This document shows positions 34,997 to 42,150 of a stretch of DNA of 64,000 nucleotides, piece after piece. The stretch comes from DZBG01 sp049241565. GTDB taxonomy: Bacteria; Bdellovibrionota; Bacteriovoracia; Bacteriovoracales; Bacteriovoracaceae. The translations under genes and the position numbers were made by a program. Positions within the stretch are counted from its first letter, which is position 1; every line of letters starts with the position of its first letter. The DNA is taken from positions 13,704 to 77,703 of the forward strand of contig JBMLQL010000064.1 of assembly GCA_049241565.1 (NCBI GenBank), read 5' to 3'. The notes beneath the pieces are model-generated. The model was not told the DNA's origin, made no database searches, and saw nothing but the letters and a program-made list of their open reading frames with translations.

Positions 34997-35902
34997 ATGA
35001 TCAATAAAGCTCACCTCGCGGCGATTATCTCCTTCTCAATGTGGGGTATCTTCCCCTTGTACTGGAAATGGTTGGATGAACTTGGCCCTCTGGATCTTTT
35101 TGGACAACGTCTTCTCTGGTCTTTTATTACACTCATGATCATCTTATTTTTCCAAAAGAAAATAAAGATCATGAAAGACATTTGGTCTTCACGAAAAACG
35201 AGACATCTGCTGATTCTCTCTTCCATACTTATCTCGTCAAACTGGCTGATTTATATCTACGCTGTTCATATCCACCGAGTGATTGAAGCGAGCATGGGCT
35301 ATTTTCTCAATCCAATTCTCAATATCTTCATGGGCTGGCTTATTCTTAAAGAAAAAATCCGTCCCACTCAATGGCCTAGTATCATCCTGGCCATTATTGC
35401 TATTGTTGTTATTGTGGTTCAATCCGATCTCACATCATTTCCATGGATTGCTGTCTTCCTCTCTTTGACTTTTGCGGCTTATGGTCTTGTGAGAAAAGTG
35501 GCCCATGTCGGATCACTTGAGGGACTCAGTTTTGAAACTCTTGTCATCATTGCTCCCGTCATGTGGTACTGGCTTCAAGGAAGCTCAGGGCCTATCTCAA
35601 GCCTTGAAATACTTCCTGCTTACAAAATCATTGGTCTCTCTCTTTCAGGGCTCATCACTTGTGTACCTTTAATGCTTTTTGCTCACGCCGCAAGAAATCT
35701 TCCTCTCGGAACATTGGGTTTTATTGGCTACCTCTCCCCTTCACTCAAATTTCTTTGCGGACTCATCGTCTTTAAAGAAACTCTTAGTGCTGAGAGACTT
35801 CAGGCCTTTGCTCTTATTTGGATTGCACTTGCTTGGTACACCACTGAGGCGTTTATGAATCAAAGAAAACAAAAAAAGAAGAATGCGTTGGTTGAGGTCT
35901 AA
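34997..35902 (+). CDS. rarD: EamA/RarD-type transporter
   Basis: The 301-residue membrane protein has ten hydrophobic segments and begins with the RarD pattern (AAIISFSMWGIFPLYWKWL, then E, RLLWSFI). It also has SNWLIYIYAV and the SMGYFLNPILNIFMGWLILKE duplicated-EamA segment. RarD proteins are presumed metabolite or drug exporters. It follows the MFS gene by nine bases. Its stop overlaps that of the convergent oxyR gene. Confidence 0.85.
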   Translation: MINKAHLAAIISFSMWGIFPLYWKWLDELGPLDLFGQRLLWSFITLMIILFFQKKIKIMKDIWSSRKTRHLLILSSILISSNWLIYIYAVHIHRVIEASMGYFLNPILNIFMGWLILKEKIRPTQWPSIILAIIAIVVIVVQSDLTSFPWIAVFLSLTFAAYGLVRKVAHVGSLEGLSFETLVIIAPVMWYWLQGSSGPISSLEILPAYKIIGLSLSGLITCVPLMLFAHAARNLPLGTLGFIGYLSPSLKFLCGLIVFKETLSAERLQAFALIWIALAWYTTEAFMNQRKQKKKNALVEV

Positions 35903-36837
35903 CCAATCCCCAACACTTCTGCTTTCTTAGGTGCCTTCTTTAAATGATCAGGAAGTTGTTTTTTAATCATCTCAATTAATCCATCTTGGATAGAAAGTTT
36001 GATTGCAAATGGGCCTGTCACAAAGCTAATTTCACGGACAGGAACAAAAGATTTAAAAGGGCGAAGATTTTTTTGGTCAGCCGCGCTCATCTGATGAGAA
36101 CAGAGTTCAGGTAGAAAAGTAAATCCATCGCCATTTTTAACCATTTGAATGAGAGTCTCTAAGCTTCCTGCTTCGAAATAGAGATTCTTTTTGGTCGATT
36201 GGTGATTGACGTGACAAAGCTGAAGGGCCTGGGCACGAAGACAGTGACCTTCTTTAAGAAGCCAAGCTTCTGAAGAATCAAGATCCTTATCATCAATTTG
36301 TTTTTTCTTTAACAGCTCATGTTTAGGTGAGAAAAATAATTCAAAAGGTTCATAGAAAAGAAATTCTTCTTTGAGTCCTTTCTCTTCAAGTGGAGTCGCT
36401 AGAATCGCTCCATCGATTTTATCTTCTTTTAAAAGCGAGATGATTTCATGAGTTTGATATTCAAAAACTTTTAATTTCACTTGCGGATACATTTTGACAA
36501 ATTTTTCAGCAAAAAGAGGAATAAGATAAGGGGCCAGTGTTGGAATCACCGCCAGGGAGAACTCCCCTTTCATTTCTTTACGAAGACTCATGCCTAGCTC
36601 TTCGAGAGCATCGGCCTCGAGCACCAGCTTGCGAGCGCGCTCCAACACTTTTTTTCCTAGGGCCGTAGGTTCCGTGGGAGTTTTCGTGCGATCAAAAATT
36701 TGGATCTGAAGATAGTCTTCAAGCTTATGAATCTGCATACTTAATGTTGGCTGAGTCACAAAACACTCTCGGGCAGCTTCACCAAAATTACGGCAACGGT
36801 CTACGGCGAGAATATATCTGAGCTGAGTGAGGGTCAT
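35899..36837 (-). CDS. oxyR: Hydrogen-peroxide-sensing regulator OxyR
   Basis: This LysR-type regulator of 312 residues has an N-terminal winged helix (AVDRCRNFGEAARECFVTQPTLSMQIHKLE) and the OxyR redox loop EGHCLRAQALQLC, with cysteines at 199 and 208. Those are the same positions that form the peroxide-induced disulfide in E. coli OxyR. It should activate catalase/peroxiredoxin and iron-protection genes. It is divergent from the YdcZ-type gene (61-base gap), which may hold its own operator. No peroxidase gene is adjacent. Confidence 0.92.
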   Translation of the reverse strand: MTLTQLRYILAVDRCRNFGEAARECFVTQPTLSMQIHKLEDYLQIQIFDRTKTPTEPTALGKKVLERARKLVLEADALEELGMSLRKEMKGEFSLAVIPTLAPYLIPLFAEKFVKMYPQVKLKVFEYQTHEIISLLKEDKIDGAILATPLEEKGLKEEFLFYEPFELFFSPKHELLKKKQIDDKDLDSSEAWLLKEGHCLRAQALQLCHVNHQSTKKNLYFEAGSLETLIQMVKNGDGFTFLPELCSHQMSAADQKNLRPFKSFVPVREISFVTGPFAIKLSIQDGLIEMIKKQLPDHLKKAPKKAEVLGIG

Positions 36838-36898
36838 ACATTTTCCTTTTTGATCTGAAGTGATTATACTCTAGGTCTAGGCCATTTTTGGAGTACTT

Positions 36899-37342
36899 AT
36901 GATCATTGTCCTCGTAATAATTGCAGTCATTGTGGGAAGTTTGATGCCTATTCAGGCCGGAATCAACGCGCAACTCTCTCAGGCACTCAAAAATCCATTT
37001 TCTGGGGCCTTAGTCTCCTTCATGATGGGAACAACTGCCCTTTTTCTTCTCTCTTTGACTCAATCAGCTTCCCTAGGCGAGCTTAAAAAAGTTCCCTCGC
37101 TGCCTCCTTATATGCTTCTAGGTGGAATTATGGGGGCAACCTTTGTGGGTTCATCTATTTATTTGATCCCTAAGCTTGGGGCCACGACGATGATTGCCGC
37201 CTTTGTCACAGGCCAATTAATCATGTCATTGGTTGTGGATCATTACGGCATTCTTGGTCTGGCCTCTCACCCTATTAATATGATCCGTTTGGCCGGAGTG
37301 GTTCTTCTTTTTATTGGACTCATTCTCATTTTAAAATTCTAA
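36899..37342 (+). CDS. YdcZ-type (DUF606) small membrane protein
   Basis: The 147-residue protein has five hydrophobic segments and the YdcZ signature (GSLMPIQAGINAQLSQALKNPFSGALVSFMMGT at the N-terminus, GATTMIAAFVTGQLIMSLVVDHYG later). The family belongs to the drug/metabolite transporter superfamily, and members usually act as dimers of half-length units. Substrate unknown. It lies divergent from oxyR and three bases before an ABC ATPase gene. Confidence 0.85.
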   Translation: MIIVLVIIAVIVGSLMPIQAGINAQLSQALKNPFSGALVSFMMGTTALFLLSLTQSASLGELKKVPSLPPYMLLGGIMGATFVGSSIYLIPKLGATTMIAAFVTGQLIMSLVVDHYGILGLASHPINMIRLAGVVLLFIGLILILKF

Positions 37343-37345
37343 GCT

Positions 37346-38341
37346 ATGATCAAACTCACTCATGCCAAGAAAATTTTTGATAAACGTGGGATTGCAGGCC
37401 TTCACTCACTTAATCTCTCTTTTGATGGGTCAAAACTTTTTGCCATTATGGGCCCCTCGGGTTCTGGTAAAACCACTTTGCTTAAAGCTATTTCAAAAGA
37501 GATTGTTTTAGACTCTGGAGTCATTACCGGAAACGATCATGTGGCCTATCTCAATTCAACGACCATGCTTGACTCAAGCAAAACAATGCATCAAACACTT
37601 TTTGATGCCATCACGGTGACTGAAGACGAAGATAAAAAAATTCAGCTTGTGCGTGATATGAGTATGCTCTTTGAGATGACAGGGAAACTTAAAACTCTTG
37701 TCTCTGAACTCTCGGCCGGGCAATACCAGCGAGTCCTCCTCGCCAGCTTTTTAATTAATCGTCCCACTGTTCTTCTTTTGGATGAACCCTTTAGTAATCT
37801 TGATGAAACTCTCAGGCAAGAGCTCATGATTCAATTGAAGGCCTTAATTCTTGAAAGAGAAATTATGGTTTTGTGGGTCACTCATCAAACTGGAGAGGCC
37901 CTAAGCTTTGCTGATCATATTGTTCTTCTTCAGCATGGTTCAGTCGAACAACAAGGAAGTGCTCAAGAGCTCTTCTTTAAACCTAAGTCTATTTTTGCGG
38001 CTCAATTTTTTGGACATCATAATCTCTACGCTATTCACCACTCAAATCACACTTCAACATGGGTCACTCCTTGGGGTGAGCACCCGCTTAATATTGAAGA
38101 GAAAAGACCTGAAGTCGTTTTAGTTATTCCTGAAGAGAGTATCTCTTTAGGTGATGGCCCTTATGAGGGAAGAATCCTCTCTCTGCAATTTCTAGGGGCC
38201 CTCACTAAGGTTGAGCTTGAGTCCTCGGCCCAAATTTTAGTGGCAAAAATACCTAGTCGCCTTGCTCTAGCACTTCAGAGAGGGCAAAAAATCAGCTTTA
38301 ATATTAAATGGTTAGACTGCTTTGAGATTGGGTGCTTGTAG
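37346..38341 (+). CDS. Orphan ABC transporter ATPase with TOBE-like tail
   Basis: The 331-residue protein has Walker A GPSGSGKTT (about 36-44), a signature LSAGQYQRVLLA, Walker B LLLDEPFSN and the switch His in WVTHQTGE. After the ATPase core a QQGSAQELFFKPKSIFAAQFFG segment leads into a strand-rich C-terminal domain resembling TOBE domains of ferric/sulfate/polyamine importers. No permease or binding protein is encoded next to it. It is three bases after the YdcZ-type gene. Substrate unknown. Confidence 0.85.
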   Translation: MIKLTHAKKIFDKRGIAGLHSLNLSFDGSKLFAIMGPSGSGKTTLLKAISKEIVLDSGVITGNDHVAYLNSTTMLDSSKTMHQTLFDAITVTEDEDKKIQLVRDMSMLFEMTGKLKTLVSELSAGQYQRVLLASFLINRPTVLLLDEPFSNLDETLRQELMIQLKALILEREIMVLWVTHQTGEALSFADHIVLLQHGSVEQQGSAQELFFKPKSIFAAQFFGHHNLYAIHHSNHTSTWVTPWGEHPLNIEEKRPEVVLVIPEESISLGDGPYEGRILSLQFLGALTKVELESSAQILVAKIPSRLALALQRGQKISFNIKWLDCFEIGCL

Positions 38342-38417
38342 AATAAAAAAGCCCAAAAATGTTAGCGCATTTTTGGGCAGCATCTTAGCTAAAAACCGGA
38401 GGGCACTGCCTTACGGT
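38342..38417 (-). ncRNA. Candidate small RNA (about 75 nt)
   Basis: On the minus strand a promoter-like pair TTGAAT (38452-38447) and AATAAT (38429-38424), spaced 17 bases, would start transcription near 38417. The transcript would contain a small hairpin around CCGTAAGGCAGTGCCCTCCGG, a single-stranded UUUUUAGCUAAGAU stretch, and end at a perfect 11-bp terminator (GCCCAAAAATG/CATTTTTGGGC, loop 6) followed by TTTTTTATTC. The layout is that of a typical small RNA, but nothing confirms it is made. Confidence 0.4.
38386..38404. repeat. 19-base repeat, copy 1
   Basis: TAGCTAAAAACCGGAGGGC, identical to the copy at 38638-38656. It forms the left side of a broken hairpin AACCG-GAG-GGC-ACT-GCC-TTA-CGGTT. 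Confidence 0.85.
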
Positions 38418-38637
38418 TATTCTATTATTTAACTTTCCATAAAAAAATTCAACTTTATTTCAACTCTGGAATTTAATCACTGAAAGCAGGATTAAAATTA
38501 TCATCCTTCACAAGATTGAGTAATAAACCTTTGCGGGGAAAACTCCTCTCTAAGGGGGTGATTTTTATGCTGATATGGCTTTTGGTAGTCATAGTGAAGT
38601 TTCTTGAACTCATAGTAGTTCTTTTAGACTTCCCATC

Positions 38638-38656
38638 TAGCTAAAAACCGGAGGGC
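38638..38656. repeat. 19-base repeat, copy 2
   Basis: Same 19 bases as copy 1, 252 bases further on. Here it runs into a perfect 10-bp stem GGAGGGCGTG (38650-38659 region) and CACGCCCTCC, loop of 8, followed by TTTCT on + and preceded by TAAAAACC, so it can terminate minus-strand transcription. Confidence 0.85.
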
Positions 38657-38824
38657 GTGGTTAGCGTCACGCCCTCCTTTCTCCGTGCAATCAGATAGTT
38701 ATCCTAGACTGTCAAATCCTTAAACACCCCCTTGTAGAATCTTCACTGCCCCTGCCCCAGGGCTCGTTTCAAATAGATAATCAGTTTAATTTTATTGCTT
38801 CACGAACCTGACAAAGGATTAACG

Positions 38825-39523
38825 ATGAAAAAGCTTCTACTCTCTTCTCTACTTGCTCTTTCTTTTAACTCCATGGCCGTTTGTAATGAAGCTACACTTA
38901 ATGAAATGAGCCTCACGATGGAGCAGCTTGAAGAAGTTGTAAACATGTCGATGGATCAAGATAAGCCGAGCTTTAAAAAACGTGCTTACACTGGTTATGA
39001 TATGCTTGTTAAAATCAATACGAATTTCAAAGCACCAGTTGTTGGTAAAGATACATACTTTGGTTATATCTACACAGTTCCAGGAAATAACTCGATCGTA
39101 AAATACCGTGACGAAATAACAGCTAACGACCATTACAAATCAGAAATCAATGAGCCGTCTACTCAGTATATGTCATCCTATAAAGTAAATGACTTCAAAG
39201 CCGCTAACGGACTTGAGCTAATCAATGCTGGTGGAGCTTATGTAAGACTAAAATCAAAAGACTTTAATATGTCATCTGGTGGGACACTAAATCTAAGCTT
39301 CAAGATCCCTCTTCAAAAATCTGGATCAGTTGATATCATTGTGAAAAAAGTGAACGGAAAACTTAAAACTCACGTGAAAAATGGGCAAGGCCAATTGGTT
39401 CCATTTGACTCACTGAATCTTAATGCGAAGAAAACAATGATTACAGGGACTTCGATTCTGAACGGTGTTCGTAATATTGAATTCATCAGTGGTGGAAAAG
39501 CGGTTCATACCTATTCAATGTAA
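38825..39523 (+). CDS. Secreted protein of unknown function
   Basis: The ATG at 38825, after AAAGGA, gives 232 residues starting with a signal peptide (MKKLLLSSLLALSFNSMA, mature from about VCNE). The frame runs ten codons further up but without a signal. The mature protein is mostly polar with strand-rich C-terminal half; one cysteine only. I recognise no domain. It stands alone downstream of the repeat region and before lipA, and is probably periplasmic or exported. Confidence 0.65.
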   Translation: MKKLLLSSLLALSFNSMAVCNEATLNEMSLTMEQLEEVVNMSMDQDKPSFKKRAYTGYDMLVKINTNFKAPVVGKDTYFGYIYTVPGNNSIVKYRDEITANDHYKSEINEPSTQYMSSYKVNDFKAANGLELINAGGAYVRLKSKDFNMSSGGTLNLSFKIPLQKSGSVDIIVKKVNGKLKTHVKNGQGQLVPFDSLNLNAKKTMITGTSILNGVRNIEFISGGKAVHTYSM

Positions 39524-39547
39524 GACCCTCGTGATAGTCTTGCGCCC

Positions 39548-40453
39548 ATGGCAGTAACATATTTTGATAAAGAAACATACAAACGCAAACCTGAGTGGCT
39601 TAAAGTTAACCTCCCAACGGGGGACAACTTTAAGGACCTCAGAGATAACATGCGACAAAAAGGTCTCGCCACAGTCTGTGAGGAGGCCAAATGCCCAAAC
39701 ATTTCTGAGTGCTGGAGTTCTCGAACCGCCACGGTCATGATCCTTGGTGACACTTGTACTCGTGCTTGTAAATTCTGCCACGTCAAAACAGGGAACCCAA
39801 AAGGTTTCATCAATACTGAAGAAATTGAGAATACATCTAAGATGGTCGCGATGATGTCTCTTCGCTATATCGTGATCACAAGTGTGGATCGTGATGATTT
39901 AGAAGATCATGGGGCCGGACATTTTGCGGCGGTGATTCGCAAGGTCAATGCTGATCATCCAGAAACCAAAGTAGAAGTGCTTATTCCTGATTTTGCCGGT
40001 GATGAAGCACGTATGCGCGTTCTTGCTGACAGTAACCCATTCGTGATTGCTCAGAATATTGAAACAGTCAGACGCCTCACTCATCCTGTTCGTGATATTC
40101 GTGCAGGTTATGATAAAACCATGAGCTGTCTTAAATTCTATAAAGAGAATTATCCTCATATTCAAACGAAGACCTCTATTATGGTGGGGCTTGGTGAGGA
40201 ATGGTCAGAGATTCAAGAAACTCTTGAAGACGCAAGAGCGGCCGGAGTGGATATCATTACTTTTGGTCAATACCTTCAGCCAAGCAAACGTCATCTTGAT
40301 GTAAAAAAATATTATACTCCAGATGAGTTTGAAGAACTCAAACGCATGGCCTTAAAACTTGGTTTCAAATTTGTGGCCTCTGGTCCACTTGTGCGAAGCT
40401 CATACAAGGCTGGGGATTTTCTTGATTATGTTGAATCAACTCAATCTAAATAA
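39548..40453 (+). CDS. lipA: Lipoyl synthase
   Basis: The 301-residue radical-SAM enzyme has both cluster motifs: auxiliary C44-x4-C49-x5-C55 (CEEAKCPNISEC) and radical-SAM C70-x3-C74-x2-C77 (CTRACKFC), plus the C-terminal SGPLVRSSYKA serine ligand. It inserts two sulfurs into octanoylated E2 domains and the glycine-cleavage H protein. lipB starts within its 3' end, so octanoyl transfer and sulfur insertion are coupled. The product serves 2-oxoacid dehydrogenases such as the E1 encoded at 26.5 kb. Confidence 0.96.
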   Translation: MAVTYFDKETYKRKPEWLKVNLPTGDNFKDLRDNMRQKGLATVCEEAKCPNISECWSSRTATVMILGDTCTRACKFCHVKTGNPKGFINTEEIENTSKMVAMMSLRYIVITSVDRDDLEDHGAGHFAAVIRKVNADHPETKVEVLIPDFAGDEARMRVLADSNPFVIAQNIETVRRLTHPVRDIRAGYDKTMSCLKFYKENYPHIQTKTSIMVGLGEEWSEIQETLEDARAAGVDIITFGQYLQPSKRHLDVKKYYTPDEFEELKRMALKLGFKFVASGPLVRSSYKAGDFLDYVESTQSK

Positions 40454-41153
40454 ATACGGTCTCACAGAAGAGAATCTCTCCTCATTTGATGAGAGAACTC
40501 TTCTTGTCAAAAAATGGAACTGGGACTACCAGCTCGCCCTAGACTTCCAACAAGAGTGTGTTCGCCTCCTTCAAGAAAGCGGAAATAAACGTGTTCTAAT
40601 TACCTGCAATCATCCCAATATTTTTACCAATGGCCGTGGTCTTCAGAAGGCCAAAAAAGGTCAAACTCTAGAGCTTGTCGATTTTAATCCGACCATGAGT
40701 TCTCTTTTGCCTTTTCCTGTTCACCAAATTACTCGTGGTGGAGGTCTCACTTTCCATCATCCTGGCCAATATATTTTTTATCCTATCGTCAAACTGAATC
40801 CTAAAACACTTTCTCTCTCTAAAATGATAGATGATATTTTTGATTCAGCTAGACTGACCCTTGCAACTTGGGGAATTGATAATCTCTCAAGTGAGAATGA
40901 ACTCTTGGGCCTTTGGCGTGGAAAAAATAAACTCGCTTCTATGGGCATTGCCATTGAAAGACTCACGACCTTTCATGGAATGGCCCTGAATATGTATAAA
41001 AATGATGAAATGAAAAATGCCATGAGGACTCTGAATCCTTGTGGGCTCAATCCAGAAACTTATATTAGTGTGGAAGAGCTGACTCCTCTTGATAAAAATG
41101 CTCTTGAAGATTTTCATACTGAATTTATTAAAAGGCTAAAGCATGCGTGGTAA
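40428..41153 (+). CDS. lipB: Lipoyl(octanoyl) transferase
   Basis: I chose the ATG at 40428, giving 241 residues (MLNQLNLNKYGL); the frame extends 23 codons further into lipA without a better ribosome site. The enzyme has the RGGGLTFHHPGQYIFYPI substrate block, Lys in NKLASMGI and the acyl-carrying Cys in LNPCGL. LipB moves octanoyl from ACP to lipoyl domains. It overlaps lipA by 26 bases and aroC by 11. Confidence 0.93.
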   Translation: MLNQLNLNKYGLTEENLSSFDERTLLVKKWNWDYQLALDFQQECVRLLQESGNKRVLITCNHPNIFTNGRGLQKAKKGQTLELVDFNPTMSSLLPFPVHQITRGGGLTFHHPGQYIFYPIVKLNPKTLSLSKMIDDIFDSARLTLATWGIDNLSSENELLGLWRGKNKLASMGIAIERLTTFHGMALNMYKNDEMKNAMRTLNPCGLNPETYISVEELTPLDKNALEDFHTEFIKRLKHAW

Positions 41154-42150
41154 TCAGTTTGGAAAATTCTTCTCTATCACAACCTTTGGAGAATCTCATG
41201 GAGAGGCCCTCGGTGTTGTGATTGATGGAATGCCAGCTGGGGCCAGTGTAGATCTTGAGGTCTTGAAGGCCGAACTGAAAAGACGTGCTCCAGGACAACA
41301 TGCTGTTCATACAACTCGCAGAGAGGAAGATCTGCCTGAAATTCTTTCTGGAGTTTTTGAAGGGAAGACTATTGGAACTCCTATTACTGTTATTGTTCGT
41401 AATACAAATCAAAAATCCGCTGACTACGATAAATTAAAATCTGAACATCGCCCTGGACACGCTGATCAAACCACCATGGCCAAGTTTGGTATCCGTGATC
41501 ACCGTGGAGGCGGCCGCGCTTCCGGTCGTGAGACCGTCGCCAGAGTCATTGCCGGCTATTTTGCGGGACTCATTGTTCCTAAAATTTCTTTTTATGCTTA
41601 TATCTCACAAGTGGCCCATCATAAGCTTAAGCAGCATCCGGCCACACACCAAGTTTCTCGTGGTGAGATTAATATCCCTGACAAAACACTTGAAACTGAA
41701 GTGATTTCATTTCTTAAAGAGTGCAAAGTAAAAGGTGAATCTGCTGGTGGTCTTGTCACTCTTTCAATTCTAGGAGTGCCTAAGGGACTGGGAGAGCCTG
41801 TCTTTGATAAACTGAAGGCCGATCTTTCCAAAGCAATGATGTCGATTCCTGCTTGCGTAGGTGTCTCTATCGGTCGAGGCTTTGAATTTGCCTCTCTTCT
41901 TGGCCAGGAAATCTCAAGTGACTCCAAAAATTTTGGAGGAATGGAAGGTGGTATTTCAAACGGTGAAGAGATTCTTCTTACTCTTGCCTTTAAGGCCCCA
42001 TCAACTATTGGCGAGAAGGCCAAAGAAGGTCGCCATGACCCCTGCATTCTTCCAAGAGTTGTTCCGGTGGTAGAGGCCATGGCCAAAATTGTTATTGCAG
42101 ACCACGTTCTTCGCCAAGAGACTTCGTCGCTCGCAAAAATTCATCGGTAA
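41143..42150 (+). CDS. aroC: Chorismate synthase
   Basis: The 335-residue enzyme starts MRGNQFGKFFSITTFGESHGEALGVVIDGMPAG, has RPGHADQTTMAKFGIRDHRGGGRASGRETVARV (FMN and EPSP binding), and a late GRHDPCILPRVVPVVEAMA block. It makes chorismate, the last shared step to aromatic amino acids. The start lies inside lipB (11-base overlap) and the 3' end overlaps the convergent phosphotransferase gene by 59 bases. aroK is at 18 kb, so the pathway genes are scattered. Confidence 0.96.
   Translation: MRGNQFGKFFSITTFGESHGEALGVVIDGMPAGASVDLEVLKAELKRRAPGQHAVHTTRREEDLPEILSGVFEGKTIGTPITVIVRNTNQKSADYDKLKSEHRPGHADQTTMAKFGIRDHRGGGRASGRETVARVIAGYFAGLIVPKISFYAYISQVAHHKLKQHPATHQVSRGEINIPDKTLETEVISFLKECKVKGESAGGLVTLSILGVPKGLGEPVFDKLKADLSKAMMSIPACVGVSIGRGFEFASLLGQEISSDSKNFGGMEGGISNGEEILLTLAFKAPSTIGEKAKEGRHDPCILPRVVPVVEAMAKIVIADHVLRQETSSLAKIHR

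Larger units (their letters stand above)
38342..38824. other. 483-base gene-free region with repeat and hairpins
   Basis: No coding frame is convincing here. It holds the 19-base repeat TAGCTAAAAACCGGAGGGC twice (38386-38404 and 38638-38656), each copy opening a hairpin. A third, perfect hairpin lies at 38351-38378. All three have their A-run on the left, so they read as terminators on the minus strand although both flanking genes are on +. The ribosome site and any promoter for the secreted protein gene at 38825 are at the right end. Confidence 0.6.

Noticed and set aside
38550..38600. GGGGGTGATTTTTATG, resembling a tmRNA 5' end
   Set aside because: The diagnostic GGATTCGACG and the tag reading frame are absent, and no acceptor-stem partner is found.
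41619..42086. 155-residue open frame on - inside aroC
   Set aside because: Shadow of aroC; Ser/Pro/Arg-rich low-information translation without recognisable motifs.
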